Of a stretch of DNA of 33,653 bases, positions 20,443-29,700 are shown in pieces. The translations under genes were made by a program, and so were the position numbers. This stretch comes from Streptococcus plurextorum DSM 22810 (GTDB taxonomy: Bacteria > Bacillota > Bacilli > Lactobacillales > Streptococcaceae). The notes beneath the pieces are model-generated. The model had not been told where the DNA came from. It saw only the letters and a program-made list of their open reading frames with translations, and did not search any database. Where the stretch lies: positions 1-33,653 of the forward strand of contig NZ_AUIO01000016.1 in NCBI RefSeq assembly GCF_000423745.1, read 5' to 3'. How positions within the stretch are numbered: position 1 is the first letter of the stretch; each line of letters begins with the position of its first letter.

Positions 20443-20745
20443 ATGGTTTACAAAGTTATCCGTCCTTTTAAGGACTTAACAGATCCAGACAAACATGATT
20501 ACGCTTTGGATGAAACCTACCCTCGTGCTGGTCATAAACCTTCGGATGATTTTATCCAAGGTTTGCTGACTGGCTCAAATTCAGCTGGGTCAATCTTTTT
20601 GGCTACAGTTGATGAGGAGCCAGAGCTCCAAGAAGGTGATAAGTCTACTGAAGAAGAACCTGAACTTCCAGAGGGCGACAAGCCTGCTGATGAATCAGTA
20701 GAGAAACCAAAGCGGAAGCGTACCACTAAGAAAGCAGAGGGATAG
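20443..20745 (+). CDS. Small capsid-associated protein with acidic repeats
   Basis: 100 residues from ATG 20443 with AAGGAGG. The first 55 residues form a compact domain (YKVIRPFKDLTDPDKHDYALDETYPR) seen in many streptococcal phages right after the capsid gene. The tail repeats EEPELxEGDK twice, then ends in KPKRKRTTKK, so it is acidic then strongly basic. It may decorate the capsid; not proven. Confidence 0.75.
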   Translation: MVYKVIRPFKDLTDPDKHDYALDETYPRAGHKPSDDFIQGLLTGSNSAGSIFLATVDEEPELQEGDKSTEEEPELPEGDKPADESVEKPKRKRTTKKAEG

Positions 20746-20747
20746 TC

Positions 20748-21029
20748 ATGGACATTGATCAGCTATTAGAACTGCTTAAACTGAAGCTAGGCATTTCAAC
20801 CACTCTCAGGGATAAGCCGTTGGAGAAAATTCTTGAAGCCGTTATTTCTGAATTGTCACAGACTTTCGGTGTTGAATTGGATTCTAAAAGAGCTGATCAT
20901 GAGATGTTTGTGGTTGATTTTGCTGCTTATCGCTATGAAGGTGGTGTGGACATGCCACGTCATCTTCAATGGCGATTACATAATCTGCAAGTTTCGTCAA
21001 AAGGAGAGACTAGCGATGTGGAATCATGA
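20748..21029 (+). CDS. Head-tail connector (gp6-like adaptor)
   Basis: 93 residues from ATG 20748. The helical protein begins DIDQLLELLKLKLGIS and carries a conserved VVDFAAYRYEGG-D-MPRHLQWRLHNLQV stretch, typical of Gram-positive HK97 gp6/SPP1 gp15-type connector proteins that bind the portal ring. It overlaps the next start by 14 bp. Gene order supports the call. Confidence 0.82.
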   Translation: MDIDQLLELLKLKLGISTTLRDKPLEKILEAVISELSQTFGVELDSKRADHEMFVVDFAAYRYEGGVDMPRHLQWRLHNLQVSSKGETSDVES

Positions 21030-21315
21030 AATCACTCTGATAGCAAAGAGAATCACTGGGAAAGACAAGTTGAAGCAGAACATCACTGAGGAAGTCAAAA
21101 CTGTTCTGCTGTGTCGCAAGAAGTCAATTACCAGGTCAGAGTTTTACCAAGCCAATCAGGCAGGCATTCGTCCAAGCCTGGTTGTTGATATTCACAGTTT
21201 TGAGTACGACAATCAAGAGTTGGCTGAATTCGAAGGGAAGAGATACCACATCCTCAAGACCTATCCTGTTGATCTTGAAACTCTTGAATTGACCATGACG
21301 GAGAAGCTATCATGA
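21016..21315 (+). CDS. Head closure protein (phage head-tail joining family)
   Basis: 99 residues from ATG 21016 with AAGGAG upstream. Beta-rich with KTVLLCRKKSITRSEFYQANQAGIRPSL and FEGKRYHILKTYPVDLETLELT, the pattern of head-tail joining proteins (SPP1 gp16 type). Usually the stopper under the connector. Confidence 0.85.
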   Translation: MWNHEITLIAKRITGKDKLKQNITEEVKTVLLCRKKSITRSEFYQANQAGIRPSLVVDIHSFEYDNQELAEFEGKRYHILKTYPVDLETLELTMTEKLS

Positions 21316-21665
21316 GTAAGGACTTAGCCAATGAGATTGCTAAAGCTTTAGCTGAGTATTCATCAGAGATAGAAGATGAAGTAGACCTTATTGCTGAAGA
21401 TGTGGCCAGTGAAGCCGTGGACGAACTGAAAGCGACTAGTCCTAAAAGATATGGTAAGTACGCAAGGAATTGGCGGTTTAAAAAGAACGCCAAGGGGTCT
21501 TATGTGGTCCACAATGCTGCACCAACTTACCGACTTACTCACTTATTGGAAAACAGTCATTTGTTACGAAATGGCGGCCGTAGTAAAGCCCAGCCTCACA
21601 TCAAACCTGTTGAAGAAAAGGTCAAAGAAAACTTTGAAAAACGGATTAAGGAGCTTGGTCGATGA
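21312..21665 (+). CDS. HK97 gp10-like tail-joining protein
   Basis: 117 residues from ATG 21312. An N-terminal acidic helix (NEIAKALAEYSSEIEDEVDLIAED) leads into SPKRYGKYARNWRFKK, HNAAPTYRLTHLLENSH and PHIKPVEEKVKENF, the HK97-gp10_like signature. Needed for tail attachment. Overlaps both neighbours by 4 bp. Confidence 0.9.
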   Translation: MSKDLANEIAKALAEYSSEIEDEVDLIAEDVASEAVDELKATSPKRYGKYARNWRFKKNAKGSYVVHNAAPTYRLTHLLENSHLLRNGGRSKAQPHIKPVEEKVKENFEKRIKELGR

Positions 21666-21985
21666 AGCTATCAGAATTTGCAGATATTTTGGAACAGGCT
21701 GGTTTGCCTGTAACCTATCGAGCATATCAAGAGGGGAATGTCCCTGATATGCCTTACCTTGTGTATTTTGAATCTAATCCTATTGTCAATTCTGCCGACA
21801 ATAAAAGAAACCACGAAATTAAGTCAGTGGTTGTTGAGTTGGCATTTGAGAGAAAGGATGAGGATTTGGAGGAGCGTTTGGAAGAGCTATGGTCTAACCA
21901 TGAGCTCTTTTTTGAAGCTCAAGAAGAAACTTTTATTGAGACTGAAAGGCTCTATGTCAAGCCTTACACAGTCTATCTCTACTAG
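21662..21985 (+). CDS. Tail terminator/completion protein
   Basis: 107 residues from ATG 21662. The sequence starts KLSEFADILEQAGLPVTYRAY, then PDMPYLVYFESN and VVVELAFERKDEDLEERLEELW, characteristic of the small tail-completion proteins between gp10 and the tail tube gene. It likely ends tube growth and docks the tail to the head. Confidence 0.86.
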   Translation: MKLSEFADILEQAGLPVTYRAYQEGNVPDMPYLVYFESNPIVNSADNKRNHEIKSVVVELAFERKDEDLEERLEELWSNHELFFEAQEETFIETERLYVKPYTVYLY

Positions 21986-21997
21986 AGGAGGAATGAC

Positions 21998-22573
21998 ATG
22001 GAAAATAAAGTGACCTATGGTCTGAAAAATGTACACGTTGCACCAATTACTAATATTAGTAGTGAGACAGGGGTGCTAACTTACGGAGATATTTTCCGTT
22101 TCCCTGGTGCCATGGAAATCACTCTTGAACCAAAAGGGGAATCAGGTTCGGTTGATGCTGACGACATCGCTTATCACTTCATGAACGCTAATGAAGGTTA
22201 CGAAGGCAAGTGGAAAGTAGCACACATCATCGAACAATTCGCTACCAAAATCCTTGGTGAAATCAAAGATACTGAGACAGGGGTATTGACAGAAAAAGGC
22301 GATGCAGGACCAACACCGTTTGCTCTGATGTTTGAATTTTCAGGGGACAAGAACAAGACCCGACATGTGCTCTACTATTGCTCTGCTAGCCGTCCAGCAA
22401 CTGGGTCTAAGACAAAGAGCGGTACAAGCGTTAACGAGCGGGAATTGACTTTCAATGCTAGCCCACGTCCACTTGATAGCGTTATTAAACGTTCAATCAC
22501 TTCGGCAGACAAGAAAGAAGTCTATGACAATTGGTTCAAGAAAGTCTATGAGCCAGCAGCAGTTGGTGGATAA
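21998..22573 (+). CDS. Major tail protein (tube), phi13 type
   Basis: 191 residues from ATG 21998 with GAGGAGG. It begins VTYGLKNVHVAPIT and includes PGAMEITLEPKGESGSVDADD, KWKVAHIIEQFATKILGE and KNKTRHVLYYCSASRPA, the signature of phi13-family tail tube proteins. It polymerises around the tape measure. Confidence 0.93.
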   Translation: MENKVTYGLKNVHVAPITNISSETGVLTYGDIFRFPGAMEITLEPKGESGSVDADDIAYHFMNANEGYEGKWKVAHIIEQFATKILGEIKDTETGVLTEKGDAGPTPFALMFEFSGDKNKTRHVLYYCSASRPATGSKTKSGTSVNERELTFNASPRPLDSVIKRSITSADKKEVYDNWFKKVYEPAAVGG

Positions 22574-22584
22574 GGAGGTCCTAC

Positions 22585-23004
22585 ATGCGTAAAATCATTC
22601 CAATTGGTGATCAGGAGTATGAATTGGCCACAAATGGCTATACTCCTATCGCTTACAAGGAAGAGTTTGGGAAGGACTACTTCCAGGATCTATTTTCAAT
22701 GTTGAACAGTCAAGCACTCTTGTCTGAACTGGATAAGTTGGAACCTGGTCAGGAATTGCAAGCCAGCAATATCGACATGTCTGTTCTTGCTGACTTTGAT
22801 ATGACGTTCTTCAATCGTCTTTTCTGGACCTTTGCCAAGTCTGCCAACCCTCGTATCAAGCCTTATGCTCAATTCTTCATGGAAATGGAAGAGTTCCCTA
22901 TCCAAGAAATCGGTCGAGACCTGATGGAAATGTTGAATGCGAGTATGCAGACAAAAAAGAAACAGACTCGTCAGAATCTGCAAGCGATGAAATCTTTACA
23001 GTAG
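22585..23004 (+). CDS. Tail assembly chaperone gpG
   Basis: 139 residues from ATG 22585 with AAGGAGG. Helical chaperone with AYKEEFGKDYFQDLF and TFFNRLFWTFAKSANP. Ten codons before the half-way change of frame lies a slippery A-AAA-AAG (22953-22959) that allows ribosomes to switch to the gpGT frame. Confidence 0.88.
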   Translation: MRKIIPIGDQEYELATNGYTPIAYKEEFGKDYFQDLFSMLNSQALLSELDKLEPGQELQASNIDMSVLADFDMTFFNRLFWTFAKSANPRIKPYAQFFMEMEEFPIQEIGRDLMEMLNASMQTKKKQTRQNLQAMKSLQ

Positions 23005-23168
23005 AATCCTATCTCTCTTGTTGCAAGGAGACAGGTTTATCCATTGATGACCTGAAGCATATTTCAATCGGAATGGCTCTGGATTATCAGACGGATTATG
23101 TGAATTTACGCAGTAAAGATAAGGGTGGCGAAAGAAAAGCTACTCAAGAAGATTTTGACAACTTTTAA
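22585..23168 (+). CDS. Tail assembly chaperone gpGT (-1 frameshift product)
   Basis: The heptamer A-AAA-AAG at 22953-22959 is in the correct phase (ACA AAA AAG) for -1 slippage. The -1 frame then stays open for 69 codons, ETDSSESASDEIFTVESYLS and on to SIDDLKHISIGMALDYQTDYV, ending at TAA 23166-23168. This gives a fused protein of about 194 residues. Position between tube and tape measure genes and the G/GT layout are the conserved hallmark of long-tailed phages. The downstream part has no start codon with a ribosome-binding site of its own. Confidence 0.88.
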
Positions 23169-23311
23169 GAAATTAGCAGTGCTGAGAGAGTGATTCTAGG
23201 GTCAAGTTCCTTGTAGTAAGTGGACTTTCGGTCATAGATGAGCTTGTAAGCTCTGCTATTTTTCGTTTGAGGTGGGAGGGTAGGCAATTTTCAAAGGAAA
23301 GGAGGAAACAA
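23169..23311. other. Gap before the tape measure gene
   Basis: 143 bp without a supported gene. It has a short GAGCTT-GT-AAGCTC hairpin (23240-23253) without a proper T-tract and ends with AAAGGAGG, the tape measure ribosome-binding site. No promoter is evident. Confidence 0.5.
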
Positions 23312-26071
23312 ATGGCAAGTAACATCAAAGGAATTAAGATTGAAATTGATGGGGACACGCAACCCTTGCAGAAGGCTCTGAAAGATGTCAACAAGAATGC
23401 TACTGAAGCAACCAAGGAGCTGAGACAGATTGACAAGGCTTTGAAGTTTGATACTGGCAATGTAACCTTGCTGACCCAGAAACAGGAAGTCTTACAACAG
23501 CAGGTATCAAATACCAAGGAGAAGCTTGAAACTCTGAGACAAGCTCAAGCACAGGTTGAGAAGCAATTCCAGAATGGAGACATCGGAGCTGATCAGTACC
23601 GTGCTTTCCAACGTGAATTGGAAACTACTCAAAATGTTCTCAAGGGGTATGAGAATAAGCTTGAAAATGTTAATCGAGCTCTGGCCAATAATGGTCAAGC
23701 TGTAGAAACTAATGTCAGCCAACTGAACAGCCTACAGAGTGAGCAGAGTCAGTTAGCATCCGAAATGGACAAAGTGACCAGTGCTTTCAAACTACAAGAG
23801 AGCGAGCTCGGTCAGAACGCTTCCGAGTCTGAGAAAGTTGCCCTTGCTCAGAAGAAGATTGCTGCTCAATCTGAAATTGTGGAAAAACAAATCTCGAACC
23901 TTGAGCGTCAACTTGAGCTGACAAAGAAAGAGTATGGCGAAAACTCCACTGAAGCTAACAGGATGGAGTCAGAGCTTAATCAGGCTAAGACAGCCCTCAA
24001 CAATCTCAACAATGAGATGAATGAGACCAAGGCTTCTGCTGACAATGCTCAAGATGGCATGAAGGCCATGTCCGACACTATCAGGGCTGAGGCACTGCAA
24101 CAGACCAGTGAGAAACTTGGGGAGCTATCCCAGAAGATTCTTGAGGTTGGTGCTGATTCTATTGAAGCAGCTGCTCAGGTAAAGGCTAGTAATGCACAGT
24201 TTAGCACTGTATTTGGAGACATGGAAAGTCAGGCCAGGCAGTCGCTGAATGCCATTGGGGATGAAATGGACATCATTCCAGAGCGGTTGCAAGGGTCATT
24301 CACTCAGATAGCTTCTTTCGCCAAAACTTCTGGAATGGACACAGCTGAGGCCTTGGAGCTAAGCACTCGTGCAACCAGGGCGGCCGCTGATGGTGCTGCT
24401 TTCTATGACAAGTCAATTGAGAGTGTCACAGAAAGTCTCCAATCATTTCTGAAAGGGAACTATGCCAATGATGCTGCTCTTGGTATTTCAGCCACTGAAA
24501 CCACAAGGAATGCGGCTGCTAATAAACTTTACGGAAAATCATTTAATGAGCTAAGTGAAGCACAGAAACAGCTGACACTTCTTCAAATGGTTGAAGATGG
24601 TAATAAACTATCAGGGGCGCTAGGACAAGCACAGCGTGAGGCTGACGGTCTTGAAAACGTGATGGGTAACCTGAAACAATCTGGGACTAATGCTATTGCC
24701 GTCATTGGCGAGCCAATCCTTGAAATGTTGATACCAGTTTTTCAATCTCTTGCTGAGATTGTCAATAAGGTGGTTACATGGTTCAGTAAGCTCTCAGCAC
24801 CTATCAAACAAGCTATTGTAGTATTTGTTGGAATCCTGGCTGTCGTAGGGGCATTATTGCCAGTATTCCTAGCCGTACAAGTTGCAGCGGCTGCAATGGG
24901 GACAACCGTAGTCGGAATGATTACAGCCTTTGCTCCAATTGTGGCAACAATCATAGGCATTGTAGCCGTTATTACACTTCTTGTCATCGGTATTAAGGAA
25001 CTTTGGCAGAATAATGAAGGTTTCAGAAATGCTGTTACAGAGATATGGAATGCCATTATGTCTGTCATCAATACGATTGTTCAGCAAATATCTGATTTTG
25101 TGATGTCTATCTGGGGAACCTTATCTACCTGGTGGGCAGAGAATCAGGAATTGATTCGGGCAACCGCTGAGACAATTTGGAATGCTATTCAATCCGTCAT
25201 TCAGACTGTCATGGGCATACTTGGTCCACTTATTGAAGCTAGTTGGAACAACATTCAATTGGTCATCTCAACAGTTTGGGAAGTTATCAAGACTGTTGTT
25301 GAAACAGCCATTAACGTTGTTCTAGGTATTATCACGGCAGTCATGCAGATCATCAATGGAGACTGGTCAGGTGCTTGGGAAACAATAAAAGGTGTTTTCT
25401 CAACTGTCTGGAATGGTATTCAGAACATTGTTCAGACAATCCTATCCGCTATTCAATCTTTTATCGAAAATGTGATGAGTGGTATATCTGGAACGATTTC
25501 AAACATTTGGAATTCTATCTCAGGAACAATTAGCGGCATTCTAAGTGGGATATCAAGTACGGTTTCAAATATCTGGAATGGTATTAAGGATAGTATTTCC
25601 AATGCAATCAATGGTGCAAAGGACGCAGTTTCAAACGCAATCAATGCTATCAAAGGATTCTTTAACTTTGAGTTTAAGTGGCCTCATATCCCATTACCAC
25701 ATTTTAGTATATCAGGTTCCATTAACCCACTAGATTGGTTAAAAGGTGGATTACCTAAAATTGGTGTTGAATGGTATGCGAAGGGAGGCATCTTGACCAA
25801 GCCGACAGCATTTGGCATGAACGGCAACAATCTTATGGTTGGTGGTGAGGCAGGTAATGAAGCTATCTTACCGCTTAATGATAAGACACTCGGAGCAATT
25901 GGCCGTGGTATCGCTCAGACAATGGGAGGTAGCACACCAACCATCAATATCACTATCACAGGAAATGTAGTACGTGAGGAAGTTGATATCACGAAGATTG
26001 CCAATCAAGTTGCTCAGCTTATCGCTGATGAGCTACAACGTAAGACACAACTGAAAGGAGGGACAATATGA
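23312..26071 (+). CDS. Tail tape measure protein
   Basis: 919 residues. I chose ATG 23312 with AAAGGAGG; the frame is open from 23267. Residues about 5-260 are coiled coil (KALKDVNKNATEATKELRQIDKALKF and following), 265-460 a globular region, 490-570 hydrophobic helices (AIVVFVGILAVVGALLPVFLAVQVAAAA and on) that may insert in the host membrane, and 580-790 repeats with tryptophan at regular spacing (IWNAIMSVINTIV, IWNAIQSVIQTVM, VWNGIQNIVQTIL). The end carries GGEAGNEAILPLND, frequent in tape measure C-termini. It sets tail length; by the usual ruler of about 0.15 nm per residue, roughly 130-140 nm. Confidence 0.95.
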   Translation: MASNIKGIKIEIDGDTQPLQKALKDVNKNATEATKELRQIDKALKFDTGNVTLLTQKQEVLQQQVSNTKEKLETLRQAQAQVEKQFQNGDIGADQYRAFQRELETTQNVLKGYENKLENVNRALANNGQAVETNVSQLNSLQSEQSQLASEMDKVTSAFKLQESELGQNASESEKVALAQKKIAAQSEIVEKQISNLERQLELTKKEYGENSTEANRMESELNQAKTALNNLNNEMNETKASADNAQDGMKAMSDTIRAEALQQTSEKLGELSQKILEVGADSIEAAAQVKASNAQFSTVFGDMESQARQSLNAIGDEMDIIPERLQGSFTQIASFAKTSGMDTAEALELSTRATRAAADGAAFYDKSIESVTESLQSFLKGNYANDAALGISATETTRNAAANKLYGKSFNELSEAQKQLTLLQMVEDGNKLSGALGQAQREADGLENVMGNLKQSGTNAIAVIGEPILEMLIPVFQSLAEIVNKVVTWFSKLSAPIKQAIVVFVGILAVVGALLPVFLAVQVAAAAMGTTVVGMITAFAPIVATIIGIVAVITLLVIGIKELWQNNEGFRNAVTEIWNAIMSVINTIVQQISDFVMSIWGTLSTWWAENQELIRATAETIWNAIQSVIQTVMGILGPLIEASWNNIQLVISTVWEVIKTVVETAINVVLGIITAVMQIINGDWSGAWETIKGVFSTVWNGIQNIVQTILSAIQSFIENVMSGISGTISNIWNSISGTISGILSGISSTVSNIWNGIKDSISNAINGAKDAVSNAINAIKGFFNFEFKWPHIPLPHFSISGSINPLDWLKGGLPKIGVEWYAKGGILTKPTAFGMNGNNLMVGGEAGNEAILPLNDKTLGAIGRGIAQTMGGSTPTINITITGNVVREEVDITKIANQVAQLIADELQRKTQLKGGTI

Positions 26072-26790
26072 TTAAGCATAACGAACTAGTGATTGACGGT
26101 GTGAAGACATCGTCTTTCCCTTTCAAAGTGATTGTACATGAGTCCCCTTCTGTCACGTTGGGAGACAGCAAGACAAATCTACTGGAACATGACGGCATCA
26201 GTGGAGCGATTGTGCAGACTAACAAGCACCGGGGGGTGATTGAAAAATCCTACACAATCTATCTTGTCAAGCCAACAGAGGAGCAATTGAACAAGTTCAT
26301 GAGCTTGTTTATCCGCGAGAAGTTTTGGCTTGAGAATGAGCGTGTGAAGACTACACGGCTCTGGTGCTACAAGGTCAGTGTCACGGATGTCGAACAAGAG
26401 AAACCTGGTCTTTATGTGACCAAGGTAACCTTCACTTGCCACCCTACCAAGTTTTTCAAAGCCACTGACACCCAGACCTTGACTGGGAATGGGATTTTGA
26501 GGGTGCAAGGGTCAGCTCTTGCTTTTCCGAAGATTACAGTGGTTGGTCAGAGCGCTTCTGAGACATCCTTTACGGTGGGAAATCAAGTGATTAAACTTGA
26601 AAAACTCTCAGAATCGCTTGTAATGGTCAATGATCCTGACAATCCTAGCTTCAAGACGGCAACTGGCAAGCTCATTAAGTGGGCTGGTGACTTTATCACG
26701 ATTGATACGAGCAAGAGTCAGTCGGTCGGTGTCGTGTTGGGACCAGGCATCCAGTCGCTAAAATTTGAAACAGTTTGGGGGTGGGCGTGA
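26068..26790 (+). CDS. Distal tail protein (Dit)
   Basis: 240 residues from ATG 26068, overlapping the tape measure stop. The N-terminal half (LVIDGVKTSSFPFKVIV, HRGVIEKSYTIYLVKPTEEQL, FWLENERVKTTRLWCYKV) matches the Dit/siphovirus tail component family that forms the baseplate hub ring. A C-terminal beta domain (TLTGNGILRVQGSALAFPKI) follows. Confidence 0.9.
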   Translation: MIKHNELVIDGVKTSSFPFKVIVHESPSVTLGDSKTNLLEHDGISGAIVQTNKHRGVIEKSYTIYLVKPTEEQLNKFMSLFIREKFWLENERVKTTRLWCYKVSVTDVEQEKPGLYVTKVTFTCHPTKFFKATDTQTLTGNGILRVQGSALAFPKITVVGQSASETSFTVGNQVIKLEKLSESLVMVNDPDNPSFKTATGKLIKWAGDFITIDTSKSQSVGVVLGPGIQSLKFETVWGWA

Positions 26791-29700
26791 TTGCTGTATT
26801 TACTTGATAAAGATGTCAAGACGGTTAAATGGAACGGTATTCCGCTACATGAAGCGAGCTCTGCTATTGTCAAGGAAGAAATCAATGGCGATTTTGTATT
26901 GACTGTCCATTATCCTATCACGGACACCGGGATCTATCGGCTTATCAAAGAAGATATGCTGATTAAGGCGTCTGTGCCTGTGTTGGGCGCTCAGCTGTTC
27001 CGTATCAAGAAGCCTATTGAGAATGACGATAACCTAGACATCACTGCTTATCATGTTTCTGATGACATCATGAAGCGGTCTATCAACCCTCTTAGCGTGG
27101 TTGGTCAAGGTTGTGCTATGGCTCTCTCTCAAATGGTCCAAAATGCTAAGACGGACCTTGGGACTTTTTCGTTTACAAGCGACATCATGGACAGTCGGAC
27201 CTATAACACGACTGAAACGGAAACGCTCTACTCAGTCCTATTGGACGGTAAACACAGTATTGTTGGAACGTGGGAGGGTGAGCTTGTTCGTGACAACTTT
27301 GCTCTGACTATCAAGCGTAGCCGTGGTGCTGACCGTGGGGTTGTCATCACGACACACAAGAACCTCAAGTCTTACCAGCGAACCAAGAACTCACAGGGTG
27401 TTGTCACACGCATCCATGCACGGTCAACTTTTAAGCCAGATGGTGCTGAAGATGAAGTGACGCTCAGAGTGACTGTTGATAGTCCACTAATCAACTCTTA
27501 TCCCTATATCAATGAGAAGGAGTATGAAAACAACAACGCTGAAACCGTTGAAGACCTGAGAAAGTGGGCTGAGGCTAAGTTTACCAATGAGGGCATTGAT
27601 AAGGTCTCTGATGCCATTGAGATTGAAGCCTATGAGCTTGATGGTCAGGTTGTCCATCTGGGCGATACGGTCAACATCAAGAGCAGGAAGCACGATGTAG
27701 ACCTCTACAAGAAGGCTATCGCTTATGAATACAACGCTTTGACGGAAGAGTATATCTCTATCACGTTTGATGACAAACCTGGTGTTGGTGGCTCTGGTGT
27801 ATCTAGCGGGGTGTCTAATGCTGCCGATGTAATTTTGACTGCTAATCGAAATGCTCAAGAAGTAGCCATTGAACGAGCTGTCAGGAATGCCAACCTAGCC
27901 TTTGACGCTGAATTTGACAAGCGATCCAAAGCAATCAATGATGCTATTGAGCAATCAAAAGCGGATGCTGAGGTCTACGCAGACAAAGTACGTCAAGATA
28001 TCGCTCAAGATTTAGATGATTTTGAGCGCGAATATCGAGTTAACAAGCAATTGCAAGACCAACAAGTAGCTGATATCTTATCAACGGCTCACTCAAGCGC
28101 TAGTCTTGCGACTGACGCCAAAAGTTTAGCGGAACGGTCAAAAGCTGAGTCAGTTGCAGAGGCTACTCGTTTAGTCGAGATGGCTAAATCGGCGACTGAT
28201 GCAAAGATGCAGTCTATTGATATCAATATCGATACGATAAAAAATCAATTAGCTACAAAAGTATCTCAAATGGATTTTGATGCGGTTAATAACCGCTTGA
28301 CATCAGCAGAGACAAGCATTGTTACCCAAGCAGGGCAAATTGAGCAACGACTGACGAGAGCACAAGCGGAGCAGTTATTATCTGATAAAGGATTTGCGAC
28401 GACAACGACTGTCCAAAACATTGTCAGAGAGACCGCTGATAGTTTTAACAGGACAATCAGCGAGACTAAAGCTCTGATACCCACAGATTTTAATAGTCGA
28501 AATCTTGTCCAAAATGGGGCATTTCCGACCGAAATCAACCCATGGACTGGCGACTTAAAAGTTCATAGACACGACTTTTATTATCGTAATGGTAAAACCT
28601 TATTTGTGCTAGATACTGACCAGAGCCGAGAGTTGTTTGCAAAGACTAACCGCTTTGAGCTCAAACGTAACACAGATTATACTCTATCATTTTACGGATT
28701 TGCCAGTTGGAATGTCAGCTCAATGGATGTTAACTTCTATGGTCGTAAAAACAGCGACAGCAACGACTGGACCCATGCGGATGAAATCATCAGCAGTAAG
28801 AGACTTAGCCCAGAATATGCAGAGTATGTCACAGTTACTTTTAACTCTGGAGATAATGACAATGGTTATTTGCGCTTTGACCACAATGGGTCAAACGATG
28901 GCAGTATGTCCTGGTTGTTTTTTGCCGAGGTTATGTTGGTTGAGGGTGTCACTGCTCAAAAGTGGGAACCAGCTTTTGAGGAGCTGATAACAGAGACAAA
29001 ATTTCACGATGTTCGAGATACTATTGACAGCCATACACGCACAATTGGAGATCAAGCTAATGCCATTAGCCAGGTTGTGCAGACAGCGCAAGGATTGGTT
29101 ACACGGGTCAATGATATGTCAAGTTATTTTAATCTTATCTATGATCCGACGAACTATACCAAATATAAAGCGAGGGAACCAGAATCGAATTTAGCGCTTG
29201 TCGGGACAAATGATTATAAATTACTGCGTATTACACAAACTGGTCGTACAAGCAACGGTTGGAGAGGTTATCAAATGCCAATGCACAGCAACAGATTTAC
29301 GGCAGGCGAAAAGTTAAGCTATCGCGTAAGTATTTGGGTAGATAGATTGCCGGACGCTGCAATTGGATTTGAAATAAAAAACAATTGGGATATTGTTGCC
29401 CAATTTTTTATCCAGCCAACACGAACCGGTAGCAATCAAATATTTACTGGAACTTTTACTGTAAACAAATCAATTGTTTTGACAGACGAATGGCCGTTCC
29501 ATGTTTGGGTCGAAAAAAATGGAATTGTTGCTATTGGACAACTATCTGTTGTCAGAGGCGATATCCCACCGACAAGTTTTGTTGATAGCACATCATCAAT
29601 GTTGTTAGCTACCCAAACACAAGTCAACACACTTGCTGGGTCATGGTCTGTGCAGAATTTAAACGGTGCGGGCGACATCTTATCTCAAGCCAATCTATCA

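Noticed and set aside
23240..23253. Short hairpin before the tape measure gene as a terminator
   Set aside because: Only 6 bp with a 2-nt loop and no adjacent T-tract; stopping late transcription here would make no sense.
24742..25071. Minus-strand ORF within the tape measure gene
   Set aside because: Shadow of the hydrophobic Ala/Val/Ile segment; no ribosome-binding site.
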